Source: Apoda limacodes
Lineage: Eukaryota > Arthropoda > Insecta > Lepidoptera > Limacodidae
DNA length: 64,000 nt
Assembly (NCBI GenBank): GCA_946406115.1
Contig: OX291557.1
Location: forward strand, 12,122,501-12,186,500
Reading direction: 5' to 3'
The notes under the pieces are model-generated. The model saw only the letters and a list, made by a program, of their open reading frames with translations. It was not told where the DNA came from and searched no databases. Shown here in pieces: positions 21,469-33,316 of this stretch. Made by a program: the position numbers and the translations under genes. How positions within the stretch are numbered: the stretch's first letter is position 1; every line of letters begins with the position of its first letter.

Positions 21469-21981
21469 CTAACTGGCGTAATGCATTTCTGTGTAAAAAA
21501 AATTACCTAATCGTCTATGCCATAAATTCTCGTCTTTTGCAATCAAAGATTTTTCATTGCTTTTCATTTGCATAGTATATAAGTTGTTAAATTTATTTCC
21601 TCTAAGAATTGTTCTATTTCCTATTGTTAATATATTTCTATCTTTGAAAATGACTTTAAAACCTTTCTTGGTAACCAAATCAACTGATAATAAATTATTT
21701 GCTAAATTTTCTACTATAATAGCTTCTAAGTCAATTTCATATCCACTTACATATGCTTCTAATATTCCTTTCCTTTCCTTTGCAATCCATTTTTGTCCAT
21801 TAGCAATAGTAACCACTACCGGTGGTTTTAATTTTTGAATATAAGACATGAACTTTTTAAAATTTGTAGTTACCATGTGGTTTATTGCTCCAGAATCAAG
21901 TATAAAATAATGAATCACCATACTGCGGCTATGATCCAGCAAATACCACGTATTAAGTTGGTTTTTGTTGTAGTTAAACAT
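21469..21981 (-). pseudogene. Copia-type protease and pre-integrase remnant
   Basis: An open frame of 170 codons reads HYFILDSGAINHMV, the Copia protease active site (Asp-Ser-Gly), then VTIANGQKWIAKERKG and NLLSVDLVTKKGFKVIF, and ends with ENLWHRRLGNFFY, the GAG_pre-integrase block. The integrase core that should follow is not visible in the 70 bp left before the BEL/Pao duplication. The BEL/Pao insertion therefore abuts the break of this Copia relic. Confidence 0.88.
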
Positions 21982-22289
21982 CTGGACCCGTAGACGAAAT
22001 TTGAGTAACAGTTGAAGTTTATTTACTTCCGTAAACCGTAGATTTTTGCTTGTTCTAAGGTTTTCTGGCTTTTAACTGTGATTTTTAAGCAAAGATGAAT
22101 CAATTTTACCTCCAGTTTAACGAATATAAAACACAATATAATTCAAGTAATTATTTACGCGCCGACATTTGACAGTGACGGATAAAAAAAAAAAGAAAAA
22201 CCATGCTATGAGCAGTGGTTATTTGTAGTCAGTTGGTTTATGTTGGATTATTTTAGATTAACGTCGTGGACCCGTGGTAATGACGTCAT

Positions 22290-23004
22290 TTGGTGGAATA
22301 TAGTCGTTGTTTATCGTACCTGGACCGCACTCGAAGTCGCTGCGATTAAAGCAATTAGTGATATTTTTCCGGATGTGTTTATTATTGTTTGGTCTTCGGT
22401 AATTGCCAATATATCTCAAATTTCGTCCTCTTCTATCATTCTTAAATTGTGGACGTCGATTATAATAGCCATTATATTTTGACGTGATGTTAAAGCTCCA
22501 AATGTCATTACATTAGTTTCTAAATTTTTATTCTTGATTTTAATTTCTTCGTCTAAAAGTCGAGATTTGACAAATTCCACATTAATGCAGAGTTATTGTT
22601 TCAATTGCTGTAATGACATTTTCATAATCATCATTCTATGACAATAATAAATGACATATTCTATCTGAGTCATCCATCTTTTTGTCAATATTTTCCAATT
22701 CCCGAATGAGCTCATCAAATTTTTGGAAATGATCTTCGAACTTTTCATTTCTTTGTAGTTGTAATGAATTTTTCATTTCTTTAACGTTAACTTAGTGAAA
22801 ACACTTTTCCTTTGAAAAACATTGAATAATTATAGATTTTGCTTTCGCATCGTCCTTTTTCAAAGTATCGTCCTTTAGAATGTCCTTATTTTTAGCGTCA
22901 TCTATGTGTGTTATTTGTCTTTCTTATAACAATGCTCTGACACGGTACTTCCAATTGATAAAATTATCGCTTTTTAGTTTCGGTAAATTTTGTACTGGAA
23001 ACAT
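22290..23004 (-). pseudogene. Copia-type gag remnant
   Basis: ATG at 23004 (minus) opens MFPVQNLPKLKSDNFINWKY, the N-terminal pattern of Copia gag proteins, then RVRALL and a TAA. Further down, NEKFEDHFQKFDELIREL and ENIDKKMDDSDRICHLLLS (near 22720-22640) and ENVITAIETI are clear. A segment between about 22800 and 22740 seems deleted. Arg/Asn-rich codons near 22470-22350 precede where a CCHC knuckle would sit, but I did not find an intact knuckle. The frame is broken by several stops. Confidence 0.82.
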
Positions 23005-23179
23005 TTTATGGCATTAATTCTTCTACCTTTTAACAATTTAAAATAGCACTGACCACTATTGTAAGGTAAACTAAATAAATTATTCAGGGCAAAGAAATAT
23101 TAGTTTAATCTATTTAAAATGCAATACAGTAACAACTTGACATTTACATATTACTATACTAAGTAACATGGATATAATC

Positions 23180-23730
23180 CAACACTACTAATAATACTAC
23201 TACTACTAATCTACTCGACCCAAGAGGTGTATAGATGTATAGATTCTGATTATTTATGTGGTGAAAGTGTTTTACGGTCAACATGTAAGTAAAGATTTCA
23301 TATGTAATAGTCTGAAGAGACGTTGGGTCTCCTGTAAGGTATTGTGGCTGGAGGTGGTCTGGTGCGTTTGCAGTCGAAGCTGACCTTGGCGTTCCGTCTG
23401 CATGCCGCACGCGCGTGCGTGACTCTGCACGTTACGCGTCGGGCGTTTCGAGGCTACTGAGAGTGGGCTGACTCCACTCCAGATCTTCGGCACAGCCTGC
23501 ACTGCTCGCCGCTGACTCGGGGAGAGCTACAGCTGCCTACACCGAGCATCGCGGCAACCGCGCTTGAGCATCTTGACTTGGTGGGTCACCGGTGTTCATT
23601 GCTACCTACCATCAGGACGAACTCATCCAACCGTAGGCTCTCGTAACTTGAATAGGAAGCTCGCCGGGGAGTAGCGATACGGTTCGTACTACTTTTCGCT
23701 AATGTCTGATGGCAGGCCTAGCAGCCTACT
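23180..23730. other. Unexplained GC-richer block
   Basis: A short (ACT)n-type run at 23186-23212 is followed by a GC-richer block (about 23310-23720) that stands out from the AT-rich flanks. It lies upstream (minus-strand sense) of the Copia gag start and could include that element's LTR or another repeat; TGTTGGATTATATCC (minus, from about 23183) has an LTR-start look. Minus-strand ORFs of 74-83 codons overlap here without recognisable motifs. No second LTR copy was found, so I leave it unassigned. Confidence 0.35.
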
Positions 23731-24029
23731 TTTGAGAGGACATCGTGCAAGACTCTACCTTAATTCGGGCTTTAGGCCGAAGACTGATAACATCGTATTT
23801 CTGTTCAAAGATAACAAACCTTTGCAAATCCTCCAACCGCATTCGCTTAGGTAGGCAACCGGTTTTTATCTTTCTTGCTAGATTGGTAGGGAAAGATTTT
23901 AATATATTTTATTTGTTTTTACTTATACTACAGGGTTAGGAATCACCTTAAGTGATTTGTTAATAGTAATTAATAAATTCTTGTCGAGTAAGCTTGAATG
24001 CGTGTATAATAATCAAACCTTTTCACGGG

Positions 24030-24370
24030 TTCCTGAGTAAAAGGGTCTTGACAGGTCGACTGACATTTTTTTTAAATGTGTTATAACTACAAATTAACAA
24101 ATTTCGGATTTTTCCCTATATTGTGATGTAAGACCTTGCTACGTGTCAAATTTCGTGATTCTAGGACAGCGGGAAGTACCCTATGGCTTTGGATGCGACA
24201 AAATAGGCAGTATTTTTGTATTGTGTTGACTTAGAAACTTGATTTTCTTTACAGCTTTAAGGAACCTTAGTATTTGATACTAATTTAAACTTGATTTTAT
24301 TTCCTGAGAACTGACGGACAAAAAAGTGATCCTATAAGGGTTTCTTTTTTCCTTTGAACCCTACAAATTA
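24030..24370 (+). repeat. Decayed copy of a GGGTTCCGT-type repeat
   Basis: Landmarks are GTGTCAAATTTCGTGATTCTAG (24145-24166), GGGAAGTACCCTAT and, near the end, AAAGTGATCCTATAAGGGTTTC (24325-24346) followed by TTTGAACCCTAC. From memory these occur in order in a common lepidopteran dispersed repeat whose ends are GGGTTCCGT and ACGGAACCCT. The termini here are eroded. Confidence 0.45.
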
Positions 24371-26086
24371 ATATAAATACAAGTAGGTGAATCCGGTAAT
24401 GACTGATAGGTAGTTCATTCATATTCGCTCGCCAGCTCTTTCGATTGTGTGATTAATAAGGATCACTACAATGTGTTAGGACAATGCTTTTATGTTGTAA
24501 TTACGTCTCTTTTATATGTATTGCCAGTTACAACCTTTAATATAAGTACCACCTAAATAGATGTATATAATGTATAATAGCGCTAATCACCACCGCAATG
24601 CATCTTGAGGAGATTCAATTCACTCCGTTCTAGACTTAACCTATACCGCCATTTTAATTGAATTAATCTATGTTTAATTTTATTGTTTTCAATGTAATTT
24701 GCTCATTACTAACTCAACATATTGAAAGTTAAAATAACCATCTAATAACTAAAACGATCATAAGATCTGAAGGTATTTTTTGAACTTTGAATCTCATCAA
24801 TCAGTTGATCAAGTGTAATCTATCGATTTGCGAACGGCAAAAATCATAGGACCGATTTTGTTCTATAATTGTATATTTCCTACGTTTTATTTTCATAATT
24901 ATAAATGTTACTGGATTTATACGTAATAAAAGTTATATATTTTTAAAAATGTTACAATTCATTTCTTCCTTGGCCGTCCTTAGGGATCCCACTGGATTCG
25001 CCCCTGCATACACACCTATTGAAGATCTTATTAGCGCTTTAATGCACCTCTTTTGACTCTTAATTTATAATCTCCAAAATGTTTGTTGGGATTTCATTAT
25101 ACCTACTTAACCACCACTTCTCACAGCACTGTTGTTTAAGAATTTAAATTCAAAACTCAAATTCAAATCATCTATTGCAAACTTAGTGCACAATTTCGGT
25201 CTTATGTTAGGTAACTACTTGCGACTTAGGACCCTTAAAGGTATTGCAATACTAGGCATAGGACATTCATAGTTATAAATTAAATTTTCTTAGTACAAGC
25301 ATACATTATAGGTAGGTATATTACTTTACATGCAATGAAAAAATCTTGTTTTTAAATATCATCTATTATATAACTTCTTTTATAATACGTTATGAAAACT
25401 TAAACATAAAATAGTTTATTTGTATTAATTTTAATTATTTAATTTATGATTTCGTAATTTTTAAATTGAATTAATTATAATAAATATTAGTAAGTGTTAA
25501 GTTATAAATATTTTGCGATTTAATTGAATTTATCAATTTCATTCAATTTATAGTAATTATATCTGTATTTTATGTATAATTTTTGTTATTCTTTCTTTAT
25601 CTATGCGATTAATGCGTAAAAATCAACGAAATTTTACTACTACTACAAACAAATATTTTTCTATGTTACATGGTTCAAAAACATATATTTAATACCTGTT
25701 TAACACAAGTTCCAACTTCATCTATGTATCTTTTGATGGAATTTGTACGAAATTTTTACTTTTCCGACTACATTTTTAAGTTGGTCGACTATACAAATTA
25801 AGTTGTAAAGCCTACTTGGTTATGATAATTTTTCTTTTAATTTCGTTATATATGCTACTCCTATGATTTAACACTCCCAAAAATAGCCATTTAAGTAGCT
25901 GGCTGTGGGGAGGGACATTGGGCTTTTAAACGAGCAACGACGGGGTAGACGAGAAAAAAAAATCATTCCCACTTAACGTTTACTCTAAAAAAATAATTAA
26001 ATTTGTTTTACTACTTTGTCGGCCTAACTAATATGTATAACTATGCCAAATGACAGTTTTCTAGTGTTTATAACTAAACTTCCTCC
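24371..26086. other. AT-rich stretch without recognised genes
   Basis: I see no coding region. Around 25138-25200 a segment with 'TTCAAATCATCTATTGCAA' resembles the antisense tail repeat suspected at 7600-7690, but the match is too weak to annotate. The remainder is unremarkable AT-rich, intron-like or intergenic DNA. Confidence 0.4.
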
Positions 26087-26298
26087 CGCGAACACTTAGG
26101 TTGTGGAATGAGCTCCCTGCCAAGGTTTTCTCTAAGCACTACGATATGGAAAGAAAGAAAGAAGTTATTCGATTTTTGAAGGGTTGGCAACGCGCGAGTG
26201 ACGCCCCTATTGTTGCAAACGTCTATAGGCTGCAATGACCGCTTTCCTACATGCGGATCGTTAGCTTGTTTGCCACTTCGTGGTATAAATAGACGGTC
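26087..26298 (+). mobile_element. LINE 3' end with ORF2 C-terminus
   Basis: From 26098 an open frame reads RLWNELPAKVFSKHYDM, then KEVIRFLKGWQRASDAPIV and ends at TGA 26236-26238. This is the usual C-terminus of CR1/Jockey-type ORF2 proteins (a 'WNxLP' motif). The 3' UTR follows with CTATAGGCTGCAATGACCGC and TTGTTTGCCACTTCGTGG. The copy is severely 5'-truncated. The other copies at 10650, 36112 and 39822 share this tail, so it serves as the reference for that family here. Confidence 0.8.
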
Positions 26299-26784
26299 CC
26301 GTTGCATTATGTGTTTTTTGATCACTGGGGTGTTACCTATAAGTTTTACCGGCCCTGGAGTAGAGCGAGAGGAGCGGTCGATCTAGGCGCCAGTGGGCAA
26401 GGGGCGCCAAAAGCCAAATGCGAAAAAATAAAAGAAAATAATAGAAATAAAATACCGCTATCATAACGATATGTTAGCGCTGTTGCCGATGTTGGAATAC
26501 TACTCAGACTAAATATGGTATACTATGACGAGGACTATGATTCTTACGTGAGAAATTATCTTTAATCCTTTTTTTTTGAGTATGTTTTTCTGTAATTATG
26601 TTATTAATTGCCTAAATGGGTAACAGATTTTATTATTTAGGGACATTAAAATTAACACCAAAATGTTGCAATGGGAACTTTCTTAATGTTAAATATGCAG
26701 GAGTATAATAATTAGAGCTAATAAATTTAATTTCAATTCAATAACTGCTACTGATTTTTAAAAATTTGAGAATTTATATTCGAA

Positions 26785-27030
26785 GTTGGTGGTGACCCAG
26801 GGGTCCTGAGTGGCTGAGGTTCGAGTCCCGCTTGTAACAATGAGTCTTTGTCCTAATTTCTCCAGATTTATTCACACCACTGGCTTTATGGTGAAGGAAA
26901 ACATCGTAAGGAACCTGCATACATAAAAAAAAGAGACGTAGGCATGTTAAGTTCACAATCCGCACTGGGCCCGCGTCTGGACTATGGCCCGAATCACTCT
27001 CAGTGAAGGTAGGCCGTGCTCCAACAGTGG
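26785..27030 (+). mobile_element. tRNA-derived SINE, lepidopteran type
   Basis: A polymerase III B-box-like GGTTCGAGTCCC lies at 26818-26829, about 20 bp after GGGGTCCTGAGTGGC. The body holds ATGGTGAAGGAAAACATCG (26889-26907), AATCCGCACTGGGCCCG (26958) and GACTATGGCCCGAATC (26979), in the order remembered for abundant lepidopteran SINEs. It ends near 27030 with a TGGGACTTATAAGGGAATT tail. The A box is eroded. SINEs of this kind are moved by LINE machinery. Confidence 0.75.
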
Positions 27031-27339
27031 GGACGTATGGGACTTATAAGGGAATTATTATTTATTAACATTTAACCGAAGCGTCGACCAAAGGGCGCTG
27101 AAAGACAATCTCGCTCTACCTTGTTCAAGTTTAACGTGTGTATCAGTGTAGCTTAGACCATAAAGTTGTGTAAGTATTATTTATAATTTGGTATTCTGTT
27201 ACTTTAATGATATTGCACCGTGATCCGGGATGTATAATAATGCTGCAACAACACCATTTGAAATCTGCAGGATACTCAATTCCTTGCCATCTTACAGCAG
27301 TGGTATTATGTTTAGACTCATTGGAATGGTTACAACAAA

Positions 27340-27487
27340 TCTACACTAATATCATAAAGAGGAAAGATTTGTATTTTTGTATGTTTGTAACGAATAAACT
27401 CAAAAACTACTGGACGGATTTCAAAAATTCTTTCACCATTCGAATGCTACGTTATCCCTGAGTAACATCGGTTATATTTATTACTAG
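27340..27487 (+). mobile_element. Helitron-like fragment
   Basis: It begins TCTACACTAATATCATAAAG after an A, and continues AACTCAAAAACTACTGGACG and TTTCAAAAATTCTTTCACC, a block common to lepidopteran Helitron-like repeats. A CTAG at 27484-27487 may be its end, though it is followed by G and not T, so the 3' end could be missing. No coding capacity. Confidence 0.5.
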
Positions 27488-27756
27488 GAAAAATTAGGAA
27501 TCCCTACTAAAACTTCAATAATGTAAGCCAAGGTGTAAAAAAAATGCCATAAAATGTCTTTTATCGCATGCGCTGGGATTGATAATGGAAAAAAAAATGT
27601 TCTACAATATCAAAGAACATATCATTATCTATAAAAAATCGCAATACCATATGTCAAACTATTGTAGTTATGTCACTATATGTGATTCTAAGCTCCTTTT
27701 ACTCGTTCAATCGATGTTTTTTTAAGATAATTTTACTTGCATAAAAAAAATAGGTA

Positions 27757-28136
27757 TCCACACTAATATTATAAATTCAAAAGTAACTCTGTCTGTCTGT
27801 CTGTTATCTCTTCACATTTAAACTACTGAACCGATTTAGATGAAATTTGGCATGGAGATAGTTTGAGACCCGGGAAAGGACATAGGCTACTTGAAAAGTG
27901 TGAATCGTTTTCTATAATTGAGGAGTTTCGTTGGAATTCTACACCGATAACAGAATTTAGGGTGGGTGGAACCGCAGGAACATTTAGCATGGAAAGCATT
28001 TGAATCCTGGGAAAGGATATAGGCTACTTGAAAATGTCAAGTGTGTCGGTTTCTTTTTCTATGATTGAGGAGTTGCTGTTTAAATCCTACTCCGAAAACC
28101 GAATTTAGAGCGGGTGAAACTACGGGCAAAAGCTAG
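27757..28136 (+). mobile_element. Helitron-like non-autonomous element
   Basis: It starts TCCACACTAATATTATAAATTC directly after an A (27756) and ends GGGCAAAAGCTAG directly before a T (28137). TC...CTAG between A and T is the Helitron signature. The interior has the TCTGTCTGTCTGTTA run and GAACCGATTTAGATGAAATT, remembered from the Lep1-type family of Lepidoptera. There is no ORF for a RepHel protein. A tandem-like repetition of the 'CATAGGCTACTTGAAAA' part occurs inside (about 27880 and 28020). Confidence 0.82.
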
Positions 28137-28194
28137 TATCAAGATATTTATCAATAATGTGCATATACTAGGGATTTATACCATGAAACCCTGT

Positions 28195-28520
28195 TCAGGA
28201 CAAAATAAACGACATAAGAACCTATTGTCATGTTGCTGTACTGCTATACTCAGGACTAAATAAAATGACATGACCTTCTGTCACATCTCTATACCACTAT
28301 CTATACTCCGGCAGGACTAAATAAAATGACATAAGGATCTTCTGTCAATGGCTATAACACTGACTAAAAAATGATATGAAGACCTCACTAGCTATACTCT
28401 GGACTAAATAAAATGACAAGTATCTTGTCACATTGCTAAATCCACTAGCTATACTTAGGATTAAATAAAATGACATAAGGACCTCCTATCACATCGCTAT
28501 ACTAAGGACTAAATAAAATT
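28195..28520 (+). repeat. Minisatellite with GGACTAAATAAAATGACAT core
   Basis: The core GGACTAAATAAAATGACAT recurs, with variation, at about 28198, 28253, 28313, 28366, 28411, 28458 and 28506. Each core is followed by a 'CCTTCTGTCACATYGCTATA' segment. Spacing is irregular (about 45-60 bp), as in a degenerate minisatellite. The array begins about 60 bp after the Helitron end at 28136, a place where such elements often carry or abut tandem repeats. Confidence 0.85.
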
Positions 28521-29215
28521 ACATATTCATTATTGGAAGGTCATAATTTATTTTTTTTGTAGTTAAACATTCTGTTTACTTATAAATATGACAAATGGAA
28601 TATTGTTTAAATTGTAATAAATTTACTGTGGTACAATTTTAAACAACTTTTATATTTTATGAATCAAGTAGGTAGGTACTTAATATCATTTTAAGACTAT
28701 TTCACCATTGAACTTAAAATAAGAAGAAAGTTAAATTCCAGTCAGCTTAACTTTGTTTGCGCACTTTGAAGAAAATATTGTTGAGACTTCCGAAATATGA
28801 TTTAGTACAAATAGTTGTTTGTTGGGCTCTCATTCCTCATTAGGCATTAACGGTCTTTAAATATAAGAAACTGTTGCTCTGGCAGTGTCCCAAACGGGTA
28901 TTTAATTTTGACTTTTAAAACGGGACTAAGGGCAACAATCTTAATTTTTTGATGGCTATTATGTTTTTAATGTAGGTATCTCTACATATATTTTGGTGGA
29001 TGCCTTTAAATGTATTAGAAATTAATGGTATTTTTTTTTACGAAATTTAAACAGTTACCGGCCTAATGCGTGTACACAAGCATTAAGTTAAGGTTCCGTA
29101 GTAGGTATAAGAATAATTGCGGTTACCTGAAAAGATTTTGTTCAAAACAAAGTAATATTTTTTTTAAAAGTTGTAGAGGGAAATTGATATTTTTAACTTA
29201 AGCAGCTAATCCATA
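28521..29215. other. AT-rich stretch without recognised genes
   Basis: No coding region, element end or tandem repeat was seen between the minisatellite and the next Helitron-like start. Confidence 0.5.
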
Positions 29216-29804
29216 TCCATACTAATGTTATAAATGCGAAATGCTATCTGTCTGTCTGTTACCTCTTGATGCTTAAACTGCTGAAACGATTTAGATGAAA
29301 TGTGGTATGGAGATAGTTTGAGTCCCGGGGAACATAGGTTTTTATCCCGAAAAACTCAAAAGTTCCCGCAGGAATAACCATAACCAAGCTTAAACGAAGT
29401 AAAGCTTGCTTTAGCAAACTTAATTAGTATAATTAAGGAGTCAATTAAGTTCCACGCCGATTACCAAAATTTAAGTTTGGTTGTTTGTCACTTAATCACG
29501 CTTTATCACCCACTGGATGGATCGGGAACCGCTCGCTGAACCGATAGATGAAAATTGGTATGGAGATAGTTTGAGTCCCGGGGAAAGACAGAGCATCCAA
29601 TTGAACTGAAATTTTGAACAAAGACAGTTGAAGATACGGAGAAGGACAAAGGCTACTTTTTATACTAAAAATTTAAAATTTCTCGCGGGCGTAACTATAA
29701 CCAAATTCAACGACCAATCCATTACTTCTTTATTATCAAGGAGTTGCCGTAAGAATCCCGCGCCGATAACAAAATTAAGGGCGGGCGGAGCCGCTGGAAA
29801 GCTT
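29216..29804 (+). mobile_element. Compound, degenerate Helitron-like element
   Basis: It begins TCCATACTAATGTTATAAATG after an A at 29215. Two successive blocks share GGTATGGAGATAGTTTGAGTCCCGGGG (about 29306 and 29557), so two related copies or an internal duplication are joined. The end reads GGGCGGGCGGAGCCGCTGG, then AAAGCTTA, where intact members have CTAG. The second block includes 'CGCGCCGATAACAAAATTA', as in the copies at 34038 and 40460. Confidence 0.6.
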
Positions 29805-31593
29805 ATATTGATGGAAAGAATTATAAGGCTGTGACATACAGACGATGGGATATGTCGAAACTATAAGGATTATTTTCTCACCATTTGGCAACGGAAACCC
29901 TTAAATCATCTACAAGGACAGTCCAAAACAACATACAGTATTGTTGAATTATTTCAAATATATAATATAGTGGATAGAAGTATATATAGTTTTTTATTTA
30001 TGTTACAAATATTTACCACTAAGCATTGGGGATATTTTGAAGTAGTAAAGAGAAATCTACAATATAATGTCAATAAATATTAATAATTCCTAGCATGGCA
30101 AAAATGGCACATGACATTAACGTCTTCTCACTAGATTTGGATTTAAGAATATGATGATTTGGTCAAAAGGAGCTGTATTTTATATATTTTTTAATATTTA
30201 CGTTAATTTAATGCTAGATTGCACTAATTTTGTTGTTTTGTTTTATGTACTTTCATACAGTTAAGATTTTTGCGATTTTGAAAAAGTGTTGTTTGCTTTT
30301 GTTTGGTTTTTTTCGATTTTTATTTAACTTTTAGGATTGTCTGGATAGAGATTTTATTATAACTGACACGATAATTATTTTTTGTAATATTGATTATTGT
30401 GTTTCTTCTTTAATTTTTTTTTAACTGTGTAGCTTTCCTCTCTTTGTCACATAACTATATTATTTTTAGAATTATCGTTATGCAAGGTTTTTTCTGCAGT
30501 TATCAGCGGAATTCTAGTAGCCCTAAGTTGAATTGCTATAGCACTTTCTTCTCTTTTTTGACTGACAAGTTATAGTTTTAATGTCACAATAAAGTTAACT
30601 TATTTTTATTATTTATCAGCCGTTTTTAAAAAGTCTCAGACTTTTAATCGAATATTTGGCTAACAACTATAATTTAACTGTCAAAGTATATTGTAGGCCA
30701 TCCTCTATGTACCAGCAAGTGAAAGAAAGAGATTGAGATTTGCACTATTTTTAAAAGTAATATGTATTTTTTTTAAATATATTAATTTTTATTGCTGTCT
30801 GTACTCCATAAGCGAGATATTGAGCCTACTATATTATTATATCTAAAGTCTTTAGCACCATATGGGCAGGAGTACAGGCAATTTATCATCCAAACATGTA
30901 AAGCTGGGTTTAAAATTTCATACAATATATTGCAATAGAAAAAGCGCGCAAACTGTACTCACTATAGTCTCAAGCAATCTTATTTAATAATAATAGGATA
31001 AATTTTATTATAAGTAAATAATAAATATCTAATTTTTTTTATAAATACTATCATATATTTTCTAATGAGATTTCTATTGACATATAGCATCTCACAAATC
31101 AGTTATATTCAGAGTTTAATTAGACAATAGAAGTTGAACTAATAAAATGTTTTCACACAAGTTAATTTTTTTTTTCAATTATCACTATATAACATTTTAT
31201 AAAAAAATTTTAGAAAGTTGTCTAGAAGAGTAAAAGTTTTTCTAAACAACAGCAAGCATGCATAATTTACTACAGGGCTTCACCTTGTCCTTACTTGATC
31301 CGGCCCTTTTCATGGCCTAATTTGTCTAAAAATTAATATTCTTACAAATTTTAAGCGACTTTTCAACTTTAACATATTTTATAAAGTAAATATGATTCAT
31401 TAAAGTAATCAAATCTTTTTTACCTAAGAATCATAACAAGCAACTATTGTCTACAGAACTCAGAATAAAACCTCTAATTATTTATAATCTCCACACTAAC
31501 TCACCACTTGTATTTAAAGCACTTGTTATGTGCGTCAAACAAACAGTCAACCTGATTACCAATATTATGGTTTATCTTTAATATATTTCATGA
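29805..31593. other. AT-rich stretch without recognised genes
   Basis: Very AT-rich, with long T runs around 30170-30460. No ORF of note on either strand. If the host gene's last exon reads from 33316 towards lower coordinates, part of this stretch could be its 3' flank or untranslated region, but I see no decisive polyadenylation signal. Confidence 0.4.
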
Positions 31594-31907
31594 AGGTGAA
31601 TCCAACCAGCATCTTTTCATGCAGACTGCATTACAATAAATCATTTCACTACTAAAAACGTGTTATTATCACACATATACATTAACCATAGTCGCATGAC
31701 GCATATTCAACCATAAAATGCCGGTGTAATATTACATCAACAAAAAATCTAGTAATTTCATAATTCACTGGCTTTTAATAAATGAAAATGGTTTATGCGA
31801 CTGTGATAACTATGATAATTACGTATTTTAGCAGCAAAATGTTTTTGGTTATAGATATTCACAACCACCAAAAAGTTGTATGGTAAAAATCTTATTTGTT
31901 TTCACCT
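31594..31907. mobile_element. MITE with AGGTG...CACCT termini, copy 1
   Basis: The left end AGGTGAATCCAACCAGC (31594) and the right end TTGTTTTCACCT (to 31907) are imperfect inverted copies. Inside, TTAACCATAGTCGCAT (31682) and the inverted ATGGTTTATGCGACTGTGAT (31788) form a second inverted pair, so the element can fold extensively. A related element lies at 36379-36981. No coding capacity and no certain target duplication. Confidence 0.6.
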
Positions 31908-33043
31908 TAAATAGTTTCAATAATTATAAAACGAAAAAGGCTGAGTACTTTGTACAACACAACCAGTGAAATTAATACATACATGCAATAAAAAATCTTA
32001 AAATGTTCAAAAAAGAGGCCTTTAAAGATATATATATATGTAAGTATATATAAGTTATGTATAACAAGAGCTAAAAGCCAATAAAAACTTATTACAAGTG
32101 TAAAAAAATAATTGTGTACTCAGTAAAATTGCAACGATTAGGTTTATAAGTACTAATAAATTGTATTTGGCTTAGTTACATTGCGCAAAATCCTCAAAAG
32201 GAAAGACGTAGCATGTACAATAACATTTAGAATATTTCAACATAAATATGGAATGTAGCAAACATTCATTCGATACGACCTCGAATTACAGCAGTCGGCC
32301 ATTATTATTCTAGTTTTAAATAAGACAATATTTACAGTAACACAGCGATTAAACTACATTATTTCTTGGGATAACTGTAGTGATATGCATTTTAATACAC
32401 CGTTATAATAAATAAATATAAAAGTTGTTTAAACACAGGTCTGACATCATCTGGATAGAAGTTATATTTTAAAATAGGTTACTTAACATGAATCTGTACA
32501 TTTTATGATACTTAGCTAACTATTGACTGACCTTTTTCATAATATACATTATCATCAAAGTTACAATCGAAAGATTCATTAAATATTATATATTCAATTG
32601 TTTCTATTTGATTAATTTTATCTAAGACAACATAGTTCAACGTAGACTTCATAGTGTTATATATCTTTTTTTCTTTGTCTATATTTTTTATTCAGTCTTA
32701 GTTTTTTAGCGAATCTCAAAGACAGTGCGGGGAACAAGGACGCACACACTACGCGGATCCATACACACCATACAATACAAGTCAGCGGCGAATCGTCAGA
32801 ATCCTCAATAGAAACAATATACATCTAAACCGATAAGACTAGTGGTGGTCGCGATGCACTTCACCTCACACCTCACACACTGCACTGTACTGTTCTCGTT
32901 CTCTGTTACTGTTCTCGTACTGTTTGCGGGGCACGGCACTAATAAATAAATATAATTGTCCGGGAGGCGCAGGCGCTTCGGAGACCGTCCCGATAATGGA
33001 ATGTAAGCGTGATATGGTAGAGGGGTGGCGGCGCACGGGCGGG

Positions 33044-33316
33044 TCACGCGTCGGGCGCCGGCGGTGGCGGCGTCGGCGGCGACCGGCGCGGAACCATCAC
33101 GCATGGCGGCGGCGGCGGTGCGGCCAGAAACGGTGGCGGCGGTCGCGCGCCCATGCGGACCCACCAGCGGGTCGCCTTCTGTAGAAGTCCGTCCTTCTTA
33201 CCAGCGCCCGCCGCCGTGCCGCGCGCCGCCCGCTCGCCGCCCGCACCCGCCCACTCTGGCACGTCGCTCACGCACTTGTTCGGTGGAGGCTGCAAACTCC
33301 TCGTCAGCTCAGCTTG
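33044..33316 (-). CDS. Coding exon (third recognised) of an unidentified host gene
   Basis: On the minus strand an acceptor (TATTTGGTATGTTACAG, AG at 33318-33317) precedes a frame starting QAELTRSLQPPPNKCVSDV. The phase is zero, matching the end of the exon at 35591-35771. The frame stays open through Gly/Ala-rich and Pro-rich sequence to a stop at 33044-33046. Two outcomes are possible: a terminal exon of 90 codons, or splicing at the strong donor CTG|GTAAGA (last exonic base 33202) to an exon I have not found. DNA is strongly GC-rich across the whole frame, which slightly favours reading through. The Pro-rich C-terminus (PPPPFLAAPPPPP) looks like disordered tail. I do not recognise the protein. 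Confidence 0.6.
   Translation of the reverse strand, partial: QAELTRSLQPPPNKCVSDVPEWAGAGGERAARGTAAGAGKKDGLLQKATRWWVRMGARPPPPFLAAPPPPPCVMVPRRSPPTPPPPAPDA

Noticed and set aside
23066..23183. 5' LTR of the Copia relic (TGTTGGATTATATCC start on the minus strand)
   Set aside because: The start looks LTR-like, but no second copy exists in the window, so boundaries cannot be supported.
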